Shown: positions 1 through 7,903 of the stretch, piece after piece
How positions within the stretch are numbered: the stretch's first letter is position 1
How the letters are laid out: the number at the start of each line of letters is the position of its first letter
Assembly (NCBI GenBank): GCA_023412715.1
Contig: JAEZCC010000010.1
Coordinates: 55,437-119,436 of the forward strand
Source: Bacillota bacterium
Lineage (GTDB): Bacteria > Bacillota > Clostridia > Oscillospirales > Acutalibacteraceae
Direction of reading: 5' to 3'
Length of the DNA: 64,000 nucleotides
The notes under the pieces: generated by a model
What the model was told of the DNA's origin: nothing
The model's input: only the letters and a program-made list of their open reading frames with translations
The model's database searches: none
Program-made: the position numbers and the translations under genes

Positions 1-215
1 TCCCTCAGCGCCATTTCCCGCGCGATTCCGCTGCGCATGCGAGCCGTTTCTTTCTGGATCAGCTGGTAGCACTCAGTCAGAACGTCGATCTCAGCCTCTT
101 CCAGCTCTTTCTGCTTGTAGTCTTCGATCTCTTTCTCGATTTTCTGACGTTGTTCCTCTGCGTAATGGTTGATGGCAGTGGAAAATTTATCTTTTTTTTC
201 TTCAAAATCAGCCAT
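1..215 (-). CDS. ntpE: V-type ATP synthase subunit E, N-terminal part (runs off the window)
   Basis: The frame begins at an ATG at 215 behind a GAGGTG ribosome site and stays open to the window edge, giving about 71 residues that start MADFEEKKDKFSTAINHYAE. The visible part is one highly charged helix rich in Glu, Lys and Gln. This is the expected N-terminal half of the peripheral-stalk subunit E, which pairs with subunit G/H to hold the catalytic head to the membrane sector. It is the sixth gene of the minus-strand V-ATPase cluster, directly after subunit F. Subunits A, B and D are expected beyond the edge. Identity rests mainly on position and helix composition. Confidence 0.75.
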   Translation of the reverse strand, partial: MADFEEKKDKFSTAINHYAEEQRQKIEKEIEDYKQKELEEAEIDVLTECYQLIQKETARMRSGIAREMALR

Positions 216-245
216 TTCAGCACCTCTGTTCGGCTGAACCTACGC

Positions 246-554
246 TCAAATTTTTACGCCGATCGCTTCACGGACATAGCGGGTGATGGTATCCTTCGTG
301 CAGCCGTTCCCGTGCCGGTCCGGAATCTCAACAATCAGCGGGCGGCGGTTGTTCAGCTTAATATTGTACACGGCGGCAGGGCAGAGAGACAGCAGCGTTT
401 CCGTAATCAGAACAACCGCGATGTCTTTCTGTTCCACGCAGGCCTCGAGCGCCTTCTGCACTTCGGCCGCCTCATGCACGACGACCCCGTCGATTCCGGC
501 CAGCCTCATGCCGACCTGCGTATCAACATTGTCGCTGATGAGATAAAATCGCAT
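246..554 (-). CDS. ntpG: V-type ATP synthase subunit F
   Basis: A 102-residue protein starting MRFYLISDNVDTQVGMRLAG, the usual length and opening of the small central-shaft subunit F of bacterial and archaeal V/A-type ATPases. Visible family marks are the early 'D..T..G.RLAGI' stretch, a central hydrophobic strand (IAVVLITETL) and the C-terminal 'PLIVEIPD' strand followed by a basic helix. It acts in the cytoplasm on the rotor between the catalytic head and the membrane ring. It lies 21 bases after subunit K and 30 bases before subunit E in the same operon. Confidence 0.93.
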   Translation of the reverse strand: MRFYLISDNVDTQVGMRLAGIDGVVVHEAAEVQKALEACVEQKDIAVVLITETLLSLCPAAVYNIKLNNRRPLIVEIPDRHGNGCTKDTITRYVREAIGVKI

Positions 555-575
555 AATAACTCCCGCTTTCGCCGG

Positions 576-1037
576 TCAGACTTTCTGGAGCATCAGGATG
601 GCGATCAGAAGGCCGTAGATTGCAATACCTTCGCCAAGAGCTACGAAAATCAGAGCTTTGCCGAAGACCTTCGGATCCTCGCCGGTGGCGCCGATGGCGG
701 CAGGGGCGGAGGCAGCGACGGCGATTGCGCCGCCGATGGAGGCGATGCCGGAAGCGATGGCGATGGAAAGCATGCTCATGCCCTTGGAAGGGTCAACAGC
801 CTGTGCAGCGGCAGCTGCGCCGGTGGCCCCTGCGGCTCCTGCGGCAGCGGCGGTCCCGGTGGAAGCCGCAAACGCAATGGAAGGAGCGGCGATCGAAAAA
901 GCGCACACGGCGGCAAAAACCGCAATCTGGGCAATCAGAGCTTTCTTTCTGGAAGCTCCTTTTTTCACGGCGCGGTTGGCATAAATCATAGAAACAATCA
1001 GGGCGGCAATGGGCAGAATCATAAATACGGTATTCAT
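576..1037 (-). CDS. ntpK: V-type ATP synthase subunit K (rotor-ring c subunit)
   Basis: 153 residues behind a strong AGGAGG site. Four hydrophobic segments are visible: about 3-20, 33-57, 88-113 and 126-150. The last two form the classical proteolipid hairpin with a Gly/Ala-rich first helix and the ion-carrying Glu at about 136 (ALGEGIAIYG). Between helices 2 and 3 is a roughly 30-residue Ala/Gly/Thr low-complexity stretch. Only one ring carboxylate is present, as in V-type K subunits. The residue after the Glu is Gly rather than the Thr or Ser common in Na+-binding rings, which leans towards proton coupling, but this is weak inference. The gene follows subunit I and precedes F. Confidence 0.92.
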   Translation of the reverse strand: MNTVFMILPIAALIVSMIYANRAVKKGASRKKALIAQIAVFAAVCAFSIAAPSIAFAASTGTAAAAGAAGATGAAAAAQAVDPSKGMSMLSIAIASGIASIGGAIAVAASAPAAIGATGEDPKVFGKALIFVALGEGIAIYGLLIAILMLQKV

Positions 1038-1076
1038 TTTTTTTCCTCCTAAAATTATGAAAGATGGGTGTGATAT

Positions 1077-3035
1077 TCAAGATTCCTGACCGACGACGAC
1101 CGGCGTGTACGGCCGGCCGGATCCGTCATAGAATCGGCTGAACATTTCATAAAAATCAAGTCTCAGGCACTGCACGCCGGAAAGCAGCCCTTCCAGCGCA
1201 ATTACGAAGGCATTGCCGATCACAATGGTAAGTACGAACCCGAAGCCCGCGGACATTCCGGCGAGGCTGAAAATAACAATCATCATGCCCGCGTGCACCA
1301 GAACAAAGGCGCCGGTACGGATAAAGCTGATGGTGTTCGTCAGGTAGCTGAGGACGAACTCGAAGACCTCAAAGAAATTCTGCATGATGAGATTGCCCCA
1401 GCTTTCGGGCTTCCAGTCCGGTTTTCCTTCCGCAAGGTCGCCGAGGACCTCGCGGAAAATCATGACGGCAAGAGGAAGCACGATGCACAGGATGACGAAC
1501 GGGGCGGTGACGATATGCAGGCTGGGTTTGAGGATCTGGCCGCCGAAGCCGAAAATCACCGAGCCGTAGAAGATAAAGCCGGCGAGCCCGTTCGGCCCGA
1601 AAAGGCCGTTCGTATACTGTTTTCTTCGCAGGCAGCAGACGATGTTGGTCAGAATCGCCGCCAGCACCAGAACAATCCCCAGGCCAATGGCGAAGAGGAT
1701 GACGGTGGAGGTGGATTCCATCACGTCAACCGGTTTCTTGGCAAGCCCGAACACGTTTTTGAAAACCGGGTCCAGCGCATGCTCAAAGCCGAAGACCGAG
1801 CCGAACAGGAACCCGAATATCGAAGACGAGATCCCGCAGGGAATCATGATTTTGCCGAGGCGCAGTTTTTTCAGCTTCCACATCAGCCAGCCTGTCAGCG
1901 CGACGCAGAGGCCCTGGCCGACGTCCGCGAACATGATTCCGAACAGCAGGGTGTACGTAAAAGCCAGAAAAGCAGTCGGATCCATTTCGGTGTAGGAAGG
2001 GACCCCGTAGACCTCCACATAAAATTCGTAGGGGCGGACCAGCGCCCTGTTTTTCAGCTTGACCGGCGGTGCGTGAAGCAGTACCTCCGGGTCGGCCGCG
2101 TCGTCGAAGGCGTACCGTACGGTCTCCATCCGGTCCAGCCGTTTCGTGATGGACGTTTCCCGGTCGGCGGCAATCCATCCGGTCAGGATGAAGTTTTCGC
2201 CGTAGCGCGCGGCGTATCTGCGAATCCCGAAGCACGCCGACTGATAGGCAAGCCAGGCGTAAAGATTTTTGAAAGAGGATTTTTCCTTCTGCCAGTACGC
2301 GTCGATCTGCGCGTTGATGTCTTCCGTCTGCCCGACGAGCAGGCCGCGCTTCTCGCCGATTGTTTTGATGACGGATTCGACCGTGCCGCTCAGATCGTCC
2401 AGCGAAACCTGTTCGAAAAACAGGCTGGAAAACACTTTGTCGACCTCGTCGATTTTTTCGGCCGGCGCGCAGTACATGCCCCAGTAATGGGTATCGTCTT
2501 TCGTCGCGGGGAAAAAGGCGACGTACGGGTTGTGCGTATATTCGGAAAGCTGCTCGAAGCTCCCCTCGGGGATGGAGCCGAACCGGATTTTCACGAAGCG
2601 GCATCTGCGAAGCTCGTCGAGATCGATGTCAAGCCCCGCAAAGTGGCCGACCCGTTTCATCTCCGAGTCAAGGGCCTGTATCTTCTGTTCGACCGCCTGC
2701 CTGGCCTTGATCTTTTCCGCGACGGCGGAAGCAAACGTGTCCGCATAGGCCTGAAAGTCGGCGATGGAGGGCACGGCCTTTGTGGAGGAACGGATGCCTG
2801 CGGCCTCGTCCGCCTTTCCAATCAGCCGGAGAGTGTCCGACATGGTGCCCATGGCCTTTGCGTAGGGGTCGGCGTCGTTCACCGGGGAAAACCCGGACGT
2901 GTCGGAATAGAAGGAGAGGGCGTTGTCCGGGTGAAAGGCGCCCGATTTTCCAAGCTCAGCCGTGACGCGGTCCAGCTCGTACATTCTGCCGATAATGTTG
3001 AGAACCTTGATTTTAATGACTGCCAGAGGAACCAC
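1077..3035 (-). CDS. ntpI: V-type ATP synthase subunit I (stator a-subunit homologue)
   Basis: About 650 residues. The cytoplasmic N-terminal half (to about residue 330) contains coiled coil, and the C-terminal half has about seven or eight membrane segments. It forms the stator ion half-channels. The annotated end uses a GTG at 3035, but that codon abuts the AAAGGAG ribosome site. A CTG at 3026-3024 lies 8 bases after the site and would give MAVIKIKVLNIIG, which matches the normal family start, so CTG may be the true initiator. The gene overlaps the 3' end of subunit C, whose TAA is at 3015-3013. Confidence 0.93.
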   Translation of the reverse strand: MVPLAVIKIKVLNIIGRMYELDRVTAELGKSGAFHPDNALSFYSDTSGFSPVNDADPYAKAMGTMSDTLRLIGKADEAAGIRSSTKAVPSIADFQAYADTFASAVAEKIKARQAVEQKIQALDSEMKRVGHFAGLDIDLDELRRCRFVKIRFGSIPEGSFEQLSEYTHNPYVAFFPATKDDTHYWGMYCAPAEKIDEVDKVFSSLFFEQVSLDDLSGTVESVIKTIGEKRGLLVGQTEDINAQIDAYWQKEKSSFKNLYAWLAYQSACFGIRRYAARYGENFILTGWIAADRETSITKRLDRMETVRYAFDDAADPEVLLHAPPVKLKNRALVRPYEFYVEVYGVPSYTEMDPTAFLAFTYTLLFGIMFADVGQGLCVALTGWLMWKLKKLRLGKIMIPCGISSSIFGFLFGSVFGFEHALDPVFKNVFGLAKKPVDVMESTSTVILFAIGLGIVLVLAAILTNIVCCLRRKQYTNGLFGPNGLAGFIFYGSVIFGFGGQILKPSLHIVTAPFVILCIVLPLAVMIFREVLGDLAEGKPDWKPESWGNLIMQNFFEVFEFVLSYLTNTISFIRTGAFVLVHAGMMIVIFSLAGMSAGFGFVLTIVIGNAFVIALEGLLSGVQCLRLDFYEMFSRFYDGSGRPYTPVVVGQES

Positions 3036-4131
3036 TCCTTTGCTGTGCCATGGAAGAAGAGGAAACTTCCGAGAACTGAAGATTGTCCAGGGTCAGAAGT
3101 TTTCTGATTTCCTGCGGGGGCAGCTGATAACGGACCCCCTCGACAATGGTGATAATATTGCTGATTTCGTTTTGACAAAGAAGGATGTAAGAAATCAGTA
3201 CGACGGGCGGATGTGTGGAATAGTCCATGTAATGGCGGCAGAGCACGTAGTTGATACGCGCGGGGATTTCGTCGAGGTAGGAATGCCTGATTTTCAGGGA
3301 CTGCCGGCCTATCCTGGTCTGGGAGAGCACGGCGTTGATTTCGTCCTCCGTTTTTGCCTTTACAAGCGCGTCCGTTTCCTCTTTGCTGAAAGAGCCCGTG
3401 GGCAGAAGCGATTTGCGGACGGTTTCGTCGTCGGCGCCGTAGGTTAGCCTGAGGCGGAAGACGCGGACGTAATTGTTCAGGTCGACGTACGCCTCAAAAA
3501 TCTTGAGAAGCTGTTTTTTGGTGTCGCCGCGGAAATGCCGGCGGATGATGCCGAGAATGTCCGAGTAGACGAAAAAATAGAGCGCGTTCTCGACGCCGGT
3601 GTAATCGATGCGCCCGCCGTTTTCAGGCGCAAACGGTTCCAGAATTTTACGGTACGAAGAGCCGGCAAGAAGCTTCAAAAGCCCGCCGAAGTCGCTTACC
3701 TGCAGGCATGCCTTCAGATTCAGCGAGGAATAGTGGTGCAGGTACGAGGGAATCGTGTCGGGGGAGGTCTCGGCCTCGCCGGCGTTCAGGCGGAGGATCG
3801 CATGCAGAATGCACCGCACCTCGTCGCACTGGATGAAGTAACGGGAAAAATACTTATCGGTCCCGGCCTCGTATTTGCAAAGGGAAGTGTATTCTTCCAT
3901 CAGCTTCTGCTTCAGGACGGCTTCCAGCTGCCCTCTGTGCACGTCGCTTTCCACAATTCCGGCCAGCGCCTTGCCGTAGACCGTGTGATTTTTCAGGTAT
4001 CCGGCGACTTCACCGACCGTGCGGGACTTTAAAAGCTCTTTGTAGTCGGCCGCCGTCAGGCGTTTTCCATACATCGTGCGGGCCTTTGCCAGAACAACGT
4101 TGGAAGACAGGGAATTCAGCATTTCCATCAA
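3013..4131 (-). CDS. ntpC: V-type ATP synthase subunit C
   Basis: 372 residues, slightly longer than the usual 330-350 for subunit C. The N-terminal 'SSNVVLAKARTMYGKRL' and repeated 'YL..' helical segments are typical of the all-helical socket subunit that links the central shaft to the rotor ring. It has no membrane segments. It starts three bases before the end of the upstream G/H gene, a tight translational overlap, and its end overlaps subunit I. The last 20 residues (SSSMAQQRSGSSGSH) are low complexity and probably unstructured. Confidence 0.9.
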   Translation of the reverse strand: MMEMLNSLSSNVVLAKARTMYGKRLTAADYKELLKSRTVGEVAGYLKNHTVYGKALAGIVESDVHRGQLEAVLKQKLMEEYTSLCKYEAGTDKYFSRYFIQCDEVRCILHAILRLNAGEAETSPDTIPSYLHHYSSLNLKACLQVSDFGGLLKLLAGSSYRKILEPFAPENGGRIDYTGVENALYFFVYSDILGIIRRHFRGDTKKQLLKIFEAYVDLNNYVRVFRLRLTYGADDETVRKSLLPTGSFSKEETDALVKAKTEDEINAVLSQTRIGRQSLKIRHSYLDEIPARINYVLCRHYMDYSTHPPVVLISYILLCQNEISNIITIVEGVRYQLPPQEIRKLLTLDNLQFSEVSSSSMAQQRSGSSGSH

Positions 4132-4439
4132 GCCCCCAGAACTCTTTGCACAATTTCAGAGACCCACTGATCCCCCTTTTCGCGGTAGAGATCGTCCAGC
4201 TTTTTTGAAATTTCGAGATTCTTTTTATTTTTTTCCTGCCATTCGGCCTCGGCCGCGGCGCGTTCCTTCGGCTCGTTCTCCGCAATCTTCTTGCGGGCCT
4301 GCTCCAGGTAGTCGTTCCGGATCTGTTCGCGCTTTCTGACGACTTCTTTTTCGGAATCTACCTTTTCCTTCTGCGCAGAATCCGTTATCTCACGGGCCTG
4401 CCGGTCCAGTTCAACGATTTGTTTCATCAGGTCCTGCAT
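4128..4439 (-). CDS. ntpF: V-type ATP synthase subunit G/H (peripheral stalk)
   Basis: About 103 residues from the ATG at 4439 (MQDLMKQIVELDRQA). This start lies 7 bases after a GGAGGT site at 4452-4447; the longer frame begins at a TTG that overlaps that site and is unlikely. The protein is almost entirely a charged coiled coil (K, E, R, Q rich), as expected of the stalk subunit that pairs with subunit E. It is the first gene of the V-ATPase operon, 32 bases downstream of a well-formed promoter. Subunit naming (G versus H) varies between species. Confidence 0.82.
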   Translation of the reverse strand: MQDLMKQIVELDRQAREITDSAQKEKVDSEKEVVRKREQIRNDYLEQARKKIAENEPKERAAAEAEWQEKNKKNLEISKKLDDLYREKGDQWVSEIVQRVLGA

Positions 4440-4470
4440 GACAGACACCTCCAATTTAGCCTAAATAAAT

Positions 4471-4499
4471 AGTATAGTTCACTGCCGGGATTTTTTCAA
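4471..4499 (-). promoter_or_regulatory. Sigma-A-type promoter of the V-ATPase operon
   Basis: On the minus strand a TTGAAA box (4499-4494), a 17-base spacer and TATACT (4476-4471) lie just upstream of the G/H subunit ribosome site. Spacing and sequence are near consensus for the housekeeping sigma factor. The remaining bases up to the UPF0210 stop at 4624 show nothing else. Confidence 0.7.
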
Positions 4500-4623
4500 T
4501 ATAATATTTTGTCCGGCGAATGGAAATGGATGTTTCACGGATATTTTGCGCTGCGGATTTCAAAAGATGAATCGGCGGCCCGCAGTTTTAAAATGTTTTG
4601 CCGTAAGAAACGGGGGGAATTCC

Positions 4624-5982
4624 TTAATTTTTGAGGCTTTGAATCGGCGCCGGGAGCCTTCCGCCGCGGCGTATGAACTTGAGCGGAGAAAAACGGTTGA
4701 CTTCCATGACCGGGCCGCCCCCCAGAAGCCCGCCGAAGCTGACGGTGTCCCCGGCCTTTTTGCCGATGGCCGGAATCAGCCGCACGGCGGTGGTCTTGGA
4801 GTTCACCATGCCGATTGCCGCTTCGTCGGCGATAATTGCGGAGATGATTTCCGGCGGAACGTCGCCGGGGATGACAATCATGTCGAGGCCGACGCTGCAG
4901 ACCGCCGTCATGGCCTCCAGCTTGGTGATGGAGAGCGAGCCGCGCTCCGCGGCGGCTATCATGCCGGCGTCCTCCGTCACGGGGATGAACGCTCCCGACA
5001 GGCCGCCCACGTGGGAAGACGCCATGACGCCGCCCTTTTTGACCGCGTCGTTCAGCAGGGCCAGCGCCGCCGTCGTGCCGTGGGCGCCGCAGCTCTCAAG
5101 CCCCATTTCTTCAAGAATGTGAGCGACGGAGTCGCCGACGGCGGGGGTGGGGGCGAGCGAAAGATCGACGATGCCGAACGGGACGCAGAGCCTGCGGGAC
5201 GCTTCCTGCGCGACAAGCTGCCCCATGCGGGTTACCTTGAACGCCGTCTTTTTGATGATGTCGGCTACGCTGCTCATGTCGCAGTCGCCGGCTTTCGCCA
5301 GAGCCGCGCGCACCACGCCGGGGCCGGAGACCCCGACGTTGATTTCGCAGTCCGGTTCGCCGGGCCCGTGGAAGGCCCCCGCCATAAACGGGTTGTCTTC
5401 CGGCGCGTTGCAGAACACGACCAGCTTGGCGGCGCCGACGCACTGCTGTTCCGCCGTCGCCTTCGCGGTCTCCAGGACGATGTGCCCCATCTTTTCGACC
5501 GCGTCCATATTGATGCCGGCTTTCGTCGTGCCGATGTTGACGGAAGAGCAGACGAACTCCGTGCGGCTCAGCGCCTCAGGAATGCTTTCCAGCACGGCGT
5601 AGTCCCCGGGGGCGAAGCCCTTATGGACCAGCGCGGAATATCCGCCGATAAAATTGACCCCTATTGCTTTTGCTGCGCGGTCCAAGGCCAGAGCAAAACG
5701 CACGGGGTCTTTACTGGGGTATGCGGCCGCAAGCATGGCGACGGGCGTGACCGAGACGCGCTTGTGGATAATCGGGATGCCGTATTCCTTGCTGATGTCT
5801 TCCCCGGTTTTCACAAGGCCGCCCGCATAGCGGCAGATTTTATCGTAGATTTTGTCACATGCGCTGTCGATGTCCGGCCCGATGCAGTCCAGAAGGGAAA
5901 TCCCCATTGTAATGGTGCGGACGTCGAGGTTTTCGTTGTCGATCATATTGATTGTTTCAAGGATATCGTGCGAATTTATCAT
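4624..5982 (-). CDS. UPF0210 / PFL family protein
   Basis: 452 residues, the usual length of the UPF0210 family, whose biochemical role is unsettled; its fold is related to the glycyl-radical enzyme superfamily. Visible blocks include 'NLDVRTITMGISLLDC' near the N-terminus, 'GPGVVRAAL' in the middle, and Gly-rich C-terminal loops (SFGGLLGGGPVM). No membrane segment or signal is seen. It lies 42 bases downstream of the small ACT-domain gene, the same pairing found across Firmicutes, where the ACT protein probably regulates or partners it. The two form one transcript from the promoter at 6339-6367. Confidence 0.93.
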   Translation of the reverse strand: MINSHDILETINMIDNENLDVRTITMGISLLDCIGPDIDSACDKIYDKICRYAGGLVKTGEDISKEYGIPIIHKRVSVTPVAMLAAAYPSKDPVRFALALDRAAKAIGVNFIGGYSALVHKGFAPGDYAVLESIPEALSRTEFVCSSVNIGTTKAGINMDAVEKMGHIVLETAKATAEQQCVGAAKLVVFCNAPEDNPFMAGAFHGPGEPDCEINVGVSGPGVVRAALAKAGDCDMSSVADIIKKTAFKVTRMGQLVAQEASRRLCVPFGIVDLSLAPTPAVGDSVAHILEEMGLESCGAHGTTAALALLNDAVKKGGVMASSHVGGLSGAFIPVTEDAGMIAAAERGSLSITKLEAMTAVCSVGLDMIVIPGDVPPEIISAIIADEAAIGMVNSKTTAVRLIPAIGKKAGDTVSFGGLLGGGPVMEVNRFSPLKFIRRGGRLPAPIQSLKN

Positions 5983-6024
5983 GTCACGCTGACCTTTCCT
6001 CGTCGGTTGGATTCGCCCCGCCGG

Positions 6025-6309
6025 TCAAATCCGGTGCATGGAGTTGAAAATATCCTCGTGCATCACATGGATCTTCAGGTTCATATCGCTTCCGGCGGCG
6101 GTAAACTGGTCAGAAAGCTGGCTGAACGGAATGGTGCATCCCGAAATGTCCACCAGCATAATCATGACGAACAGATCCTGCAGAATGGACTGCGTCACTT
6201 CCATCACATTGACGCGGTTCCGGGCGCAGATGGAAGAAACCTTTGCCAGAATGCCGATGGTATCTTTCCCAATCACGGCGATTACTGCCCGCTCCGACTG
6301 CTTTTCCAT
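6025..6309 (-). CDS. ACT domain protein, UPF0237 family
   Basis: About 94 residues from the ATG at 6309, preceded by AAAGGTGG eight bases upstream. A GTG at 6321 in the same frame sits inside that ribosome site and is rejected. The chain is a single ACT domain: 'RAVIAVIGKDTIGILAKVSSICARN' is the ligand-binding strand-loop-helix, and 'FVMIMLVDIS' is the central strand. ACT domains usually sense small molecules such as amino acids. It is co-transcribed with, and conserved beside, the UPF0210 gene, so a regulatory subunit role is a reasonable inference. Confidence 0.93.
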   Translation of the reverse strand: MEKQSERAVIAVIGKDTIGILAKVSSICARNRVNVMEVTQSILQDLFVMIMLVDISGCTIPFSQLSDQFTAAGSDMNLKIHVMHEDIFNSMHRI

Positions 6310-6338
6310 GCGTTTTGCCACCTTTAAGCATTTGGTAT

Positions 6339-6367
6339 ATTATGAGCGGAAAACGTCATCTTGTCAA
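6339..6367 (-). promoter_or_regulatory. Sigma-A-type promoter of the ACT/UPF0210 operon
   Basis: TTGACA at 6367-6362, a 17-base spacer and CATAAT at 6344-6339 on the minus strand, 30 bases before the start codon. It is a near-perfect housekeeping promoter. The opposite gene (6567) has no equally clear promoter in the rest of this 257-base gap. Confidence 0.8.
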
Positions 6368-6566
6368 GAGATTCGGCATCTTTCGGTAGATTCGGCTGGG
6401 AAGATGTTGGAAAAAAAGGCGCTTTTTCGGCTAAATTTTATCGCATTGCCATCTGTAATTTTCATTCGATTTATGATAACATAAACAGGATGAAAAGAAA
6501 TGAAAAAAAGAAATATGGTAAAACGCCGGAAAAGAAAAGAGCCGGTTCCGAAAGCAGGAGGGAAAA

Positions 6567-7379
6567 ATGAAATTCAGATATGTGTCCGACAGCCACATCC
6601 ATACGGACTGTTCCAGAGACGGGGCCGACCCGGCTACCATGATATGCGACAGGGCCGCGAAGCTTGGGCTGTATTCCGTGACGATTACGGACCACTGCGA
6701 ATGCAACCGCTATCTGACCGACGGGTACGACAAATCCATCCGCCAGTCCATCTTTGAGGCGCATAAGGCTTCTGCTATTTTCCAGGGGAAGCTCCATGTG
6801 TATTCGGGGGTGGAGATCGGCCAGCCCATGCAGGAGCCGTCTGCGGCCGCGGATCTGTTCGAGCGGTGTGAATTTGATTTTGTCCTTGCTTCCGTGCACA
6901 ACGTAAAGGGAAAAGAAGATTTTTTCGACCTGGATTATAAAAAGGAAAACCTGGAAGAAGTGCTGGAACGGTACTTCGACGAGATTTTGCAGACAATCGA
7001 ATGGGGCGGCTTTGACTCGCTGGCCCATCTGACGTACCCGTGGAGATATATCGTAGGCGAACACGGAATCCCGATTGACGACAAACGCTGGGAAAAACGC
7101 ATCGACGAGGTCCTGAAGCTACTGATTGAAAAGGGCAAGGCGCTGGAGATCAACACGTCCGGGCTGCGTCAGCGTCTGGGCGTTTCCATGCCGGACCTTC
7201 CCGTCCTGCGGCGCTACCGCGAGCTTGGCGGAAGCTTGGTGACGATCGGTTCCGACGCGCACCGCTGGGCGGATGTCGGCGCGGGAATCGAGCGCGGCCT
7301 TGAGCTGCTTCAGAAGGCCGGTTTCGGCCACTTTGCCGTCTATGTTTCCCGGCAGCCGAAAATTCTGCCGATTGCGTGA
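6567..7379 (+). CDS. hisK: PHP-domain phosphatase, histidinol-phosphatase (HisK) type
   Basis: 270 residues behind AGGAGGG. The PHP metal-site motifs are all visible: SDSHIHTD (HxH), ITDHCE, GVEIG, ASVHN, the LAHLTY block and C-terminal GSDAHR. The length and the 'D.SRDGADP' segment after the first motif fit the HisK branch, which removes phosphate from L-histidinol phosphate in histidine synthesis. No other his genes are nearby, and PHP enzymes of this size can act on other phosphoesters, so substrate is inferred. It is the first gene of a plus-strand run with the Lrp regulator, aminotransferase and ispE. Confidence 0.8.
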   Translation: MKFRYVSDSHIHTDCSRDGADPATMICDRAAKLGLYSVTITDHCECNRYLTDGYDKSIRQSIFEAHKASAIFQGKLHVYSGVEIGQPMQEPSAAADLFERCEFDFVLASVHNVKGKEDFFDLDYKKENLEEVLERYFDEILQTIEWGGFDSLAHLTYPWRYIVGEHGIPIDDKRWEKRIDEVLKLLIEKGKALEINTSGLRQRLGVSMPDLPVLRRYRELGGSLVTIGSDAHRWADVGAGIERGLELLQKAGFGHFAVYVSRQPKILPIA

Positions 7380-7417
7380 GTAACACTTAATATTTTATTG
7401 AAGGAGCGGTTGCTTTC

Positions 7418-7903
7418 ATGGATCAGCTTTTAACTCTGCTGAACGAAAACGCGAGGCTGTCCAACGCGCAGCTTGCCGTCATGCTGGGCAGAACGGAACA
7501 GGAAATTGCCGACCAGATTGCGGAATACGAGAAGATCGGCGTCATCCGGGGGTACAAGACGCTTGTCAACTGGGAGAAAGTCGATAAAAACAAGGCGATT
7601 GCCCTCATCGAGCTGAAAGTCACCCCCAAGCGCGACCGCGGCTTTGACGAAATCGCCGGCCGCATCATGCAGTTCGAAGAGGTAGAGAGCGTTTACCTCA
7701 TGTCCGGCGGGTACGACCTGGCCGTGCGCGTGCACGGCAAAAGCATGCAGGACATCGCCATGTTTGTCATGCGCCGGCTTTCCACGCTCGATTCTGTCCT
7801 GTCTACCGCCACGCACTTTATCCTGACCCGCTATAAGGAAAACGGCGTCATCATGAACCCGGAGGAAGAGCAGGATGAGCGGAGGAGTGTGTTCAGTGAT
7901 TGA
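7418..7903 (+). CDS. Lrp/AsnC family transcriptional regulator
   Basis: 161 residues: an N-terminal winged helix-turn-helix (about 1-55, 'LLNENARLSNAQLAVMLGRT') and a C-terminal RAM/ACT-like ligand domain ('VESVYLMSGGYDLAVRVHG'). Family members sense amino acids and assemble as dimers to octamers. The downstream aminotransferase gene overlaps its 3' end, so this regulator probably controls that gene in response to an amino acid. The ribosome site GAAGGAG is a little far (12 bases) from the ATG. No operator could be singled out. Confidence 0.92.
   Translation: MDQLLTLLNENARLSNAQLAVMLGRTEQEIADQIAEYEKIGVIRGYKTLVNWEKVDKNKAIALIELKVTPKRDRGFDEIAGRIMQFEEVESVYLMSGGYDLAVRVHGKSMQDIAMFVMRRLSTLDSVLSTATHFILTRYKENGVIMNPEEEQDERRSVFSD

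Noticed and set aside
1293..3107. 604-residue plus-strand frame opposite V-ATPase subunit I
   Set aside because: It is the antisense shadow of a well-supported gene in GC-rich DNA; its translation is Arg/Asp/His-rich with no recognisable domain and no ribosome site.
4546..6327. 593-residue plus-strand frame opposite UPF0210 and ACT genes
   Set aside because: It is antisense to two conserved genes and shows no family motif.
6360..6566. Promoter for the PHP phosphatase operon
   Set aside because: TTGCCA and TATGAT boxes exist but are 20 bases apart, too far for a confident call.
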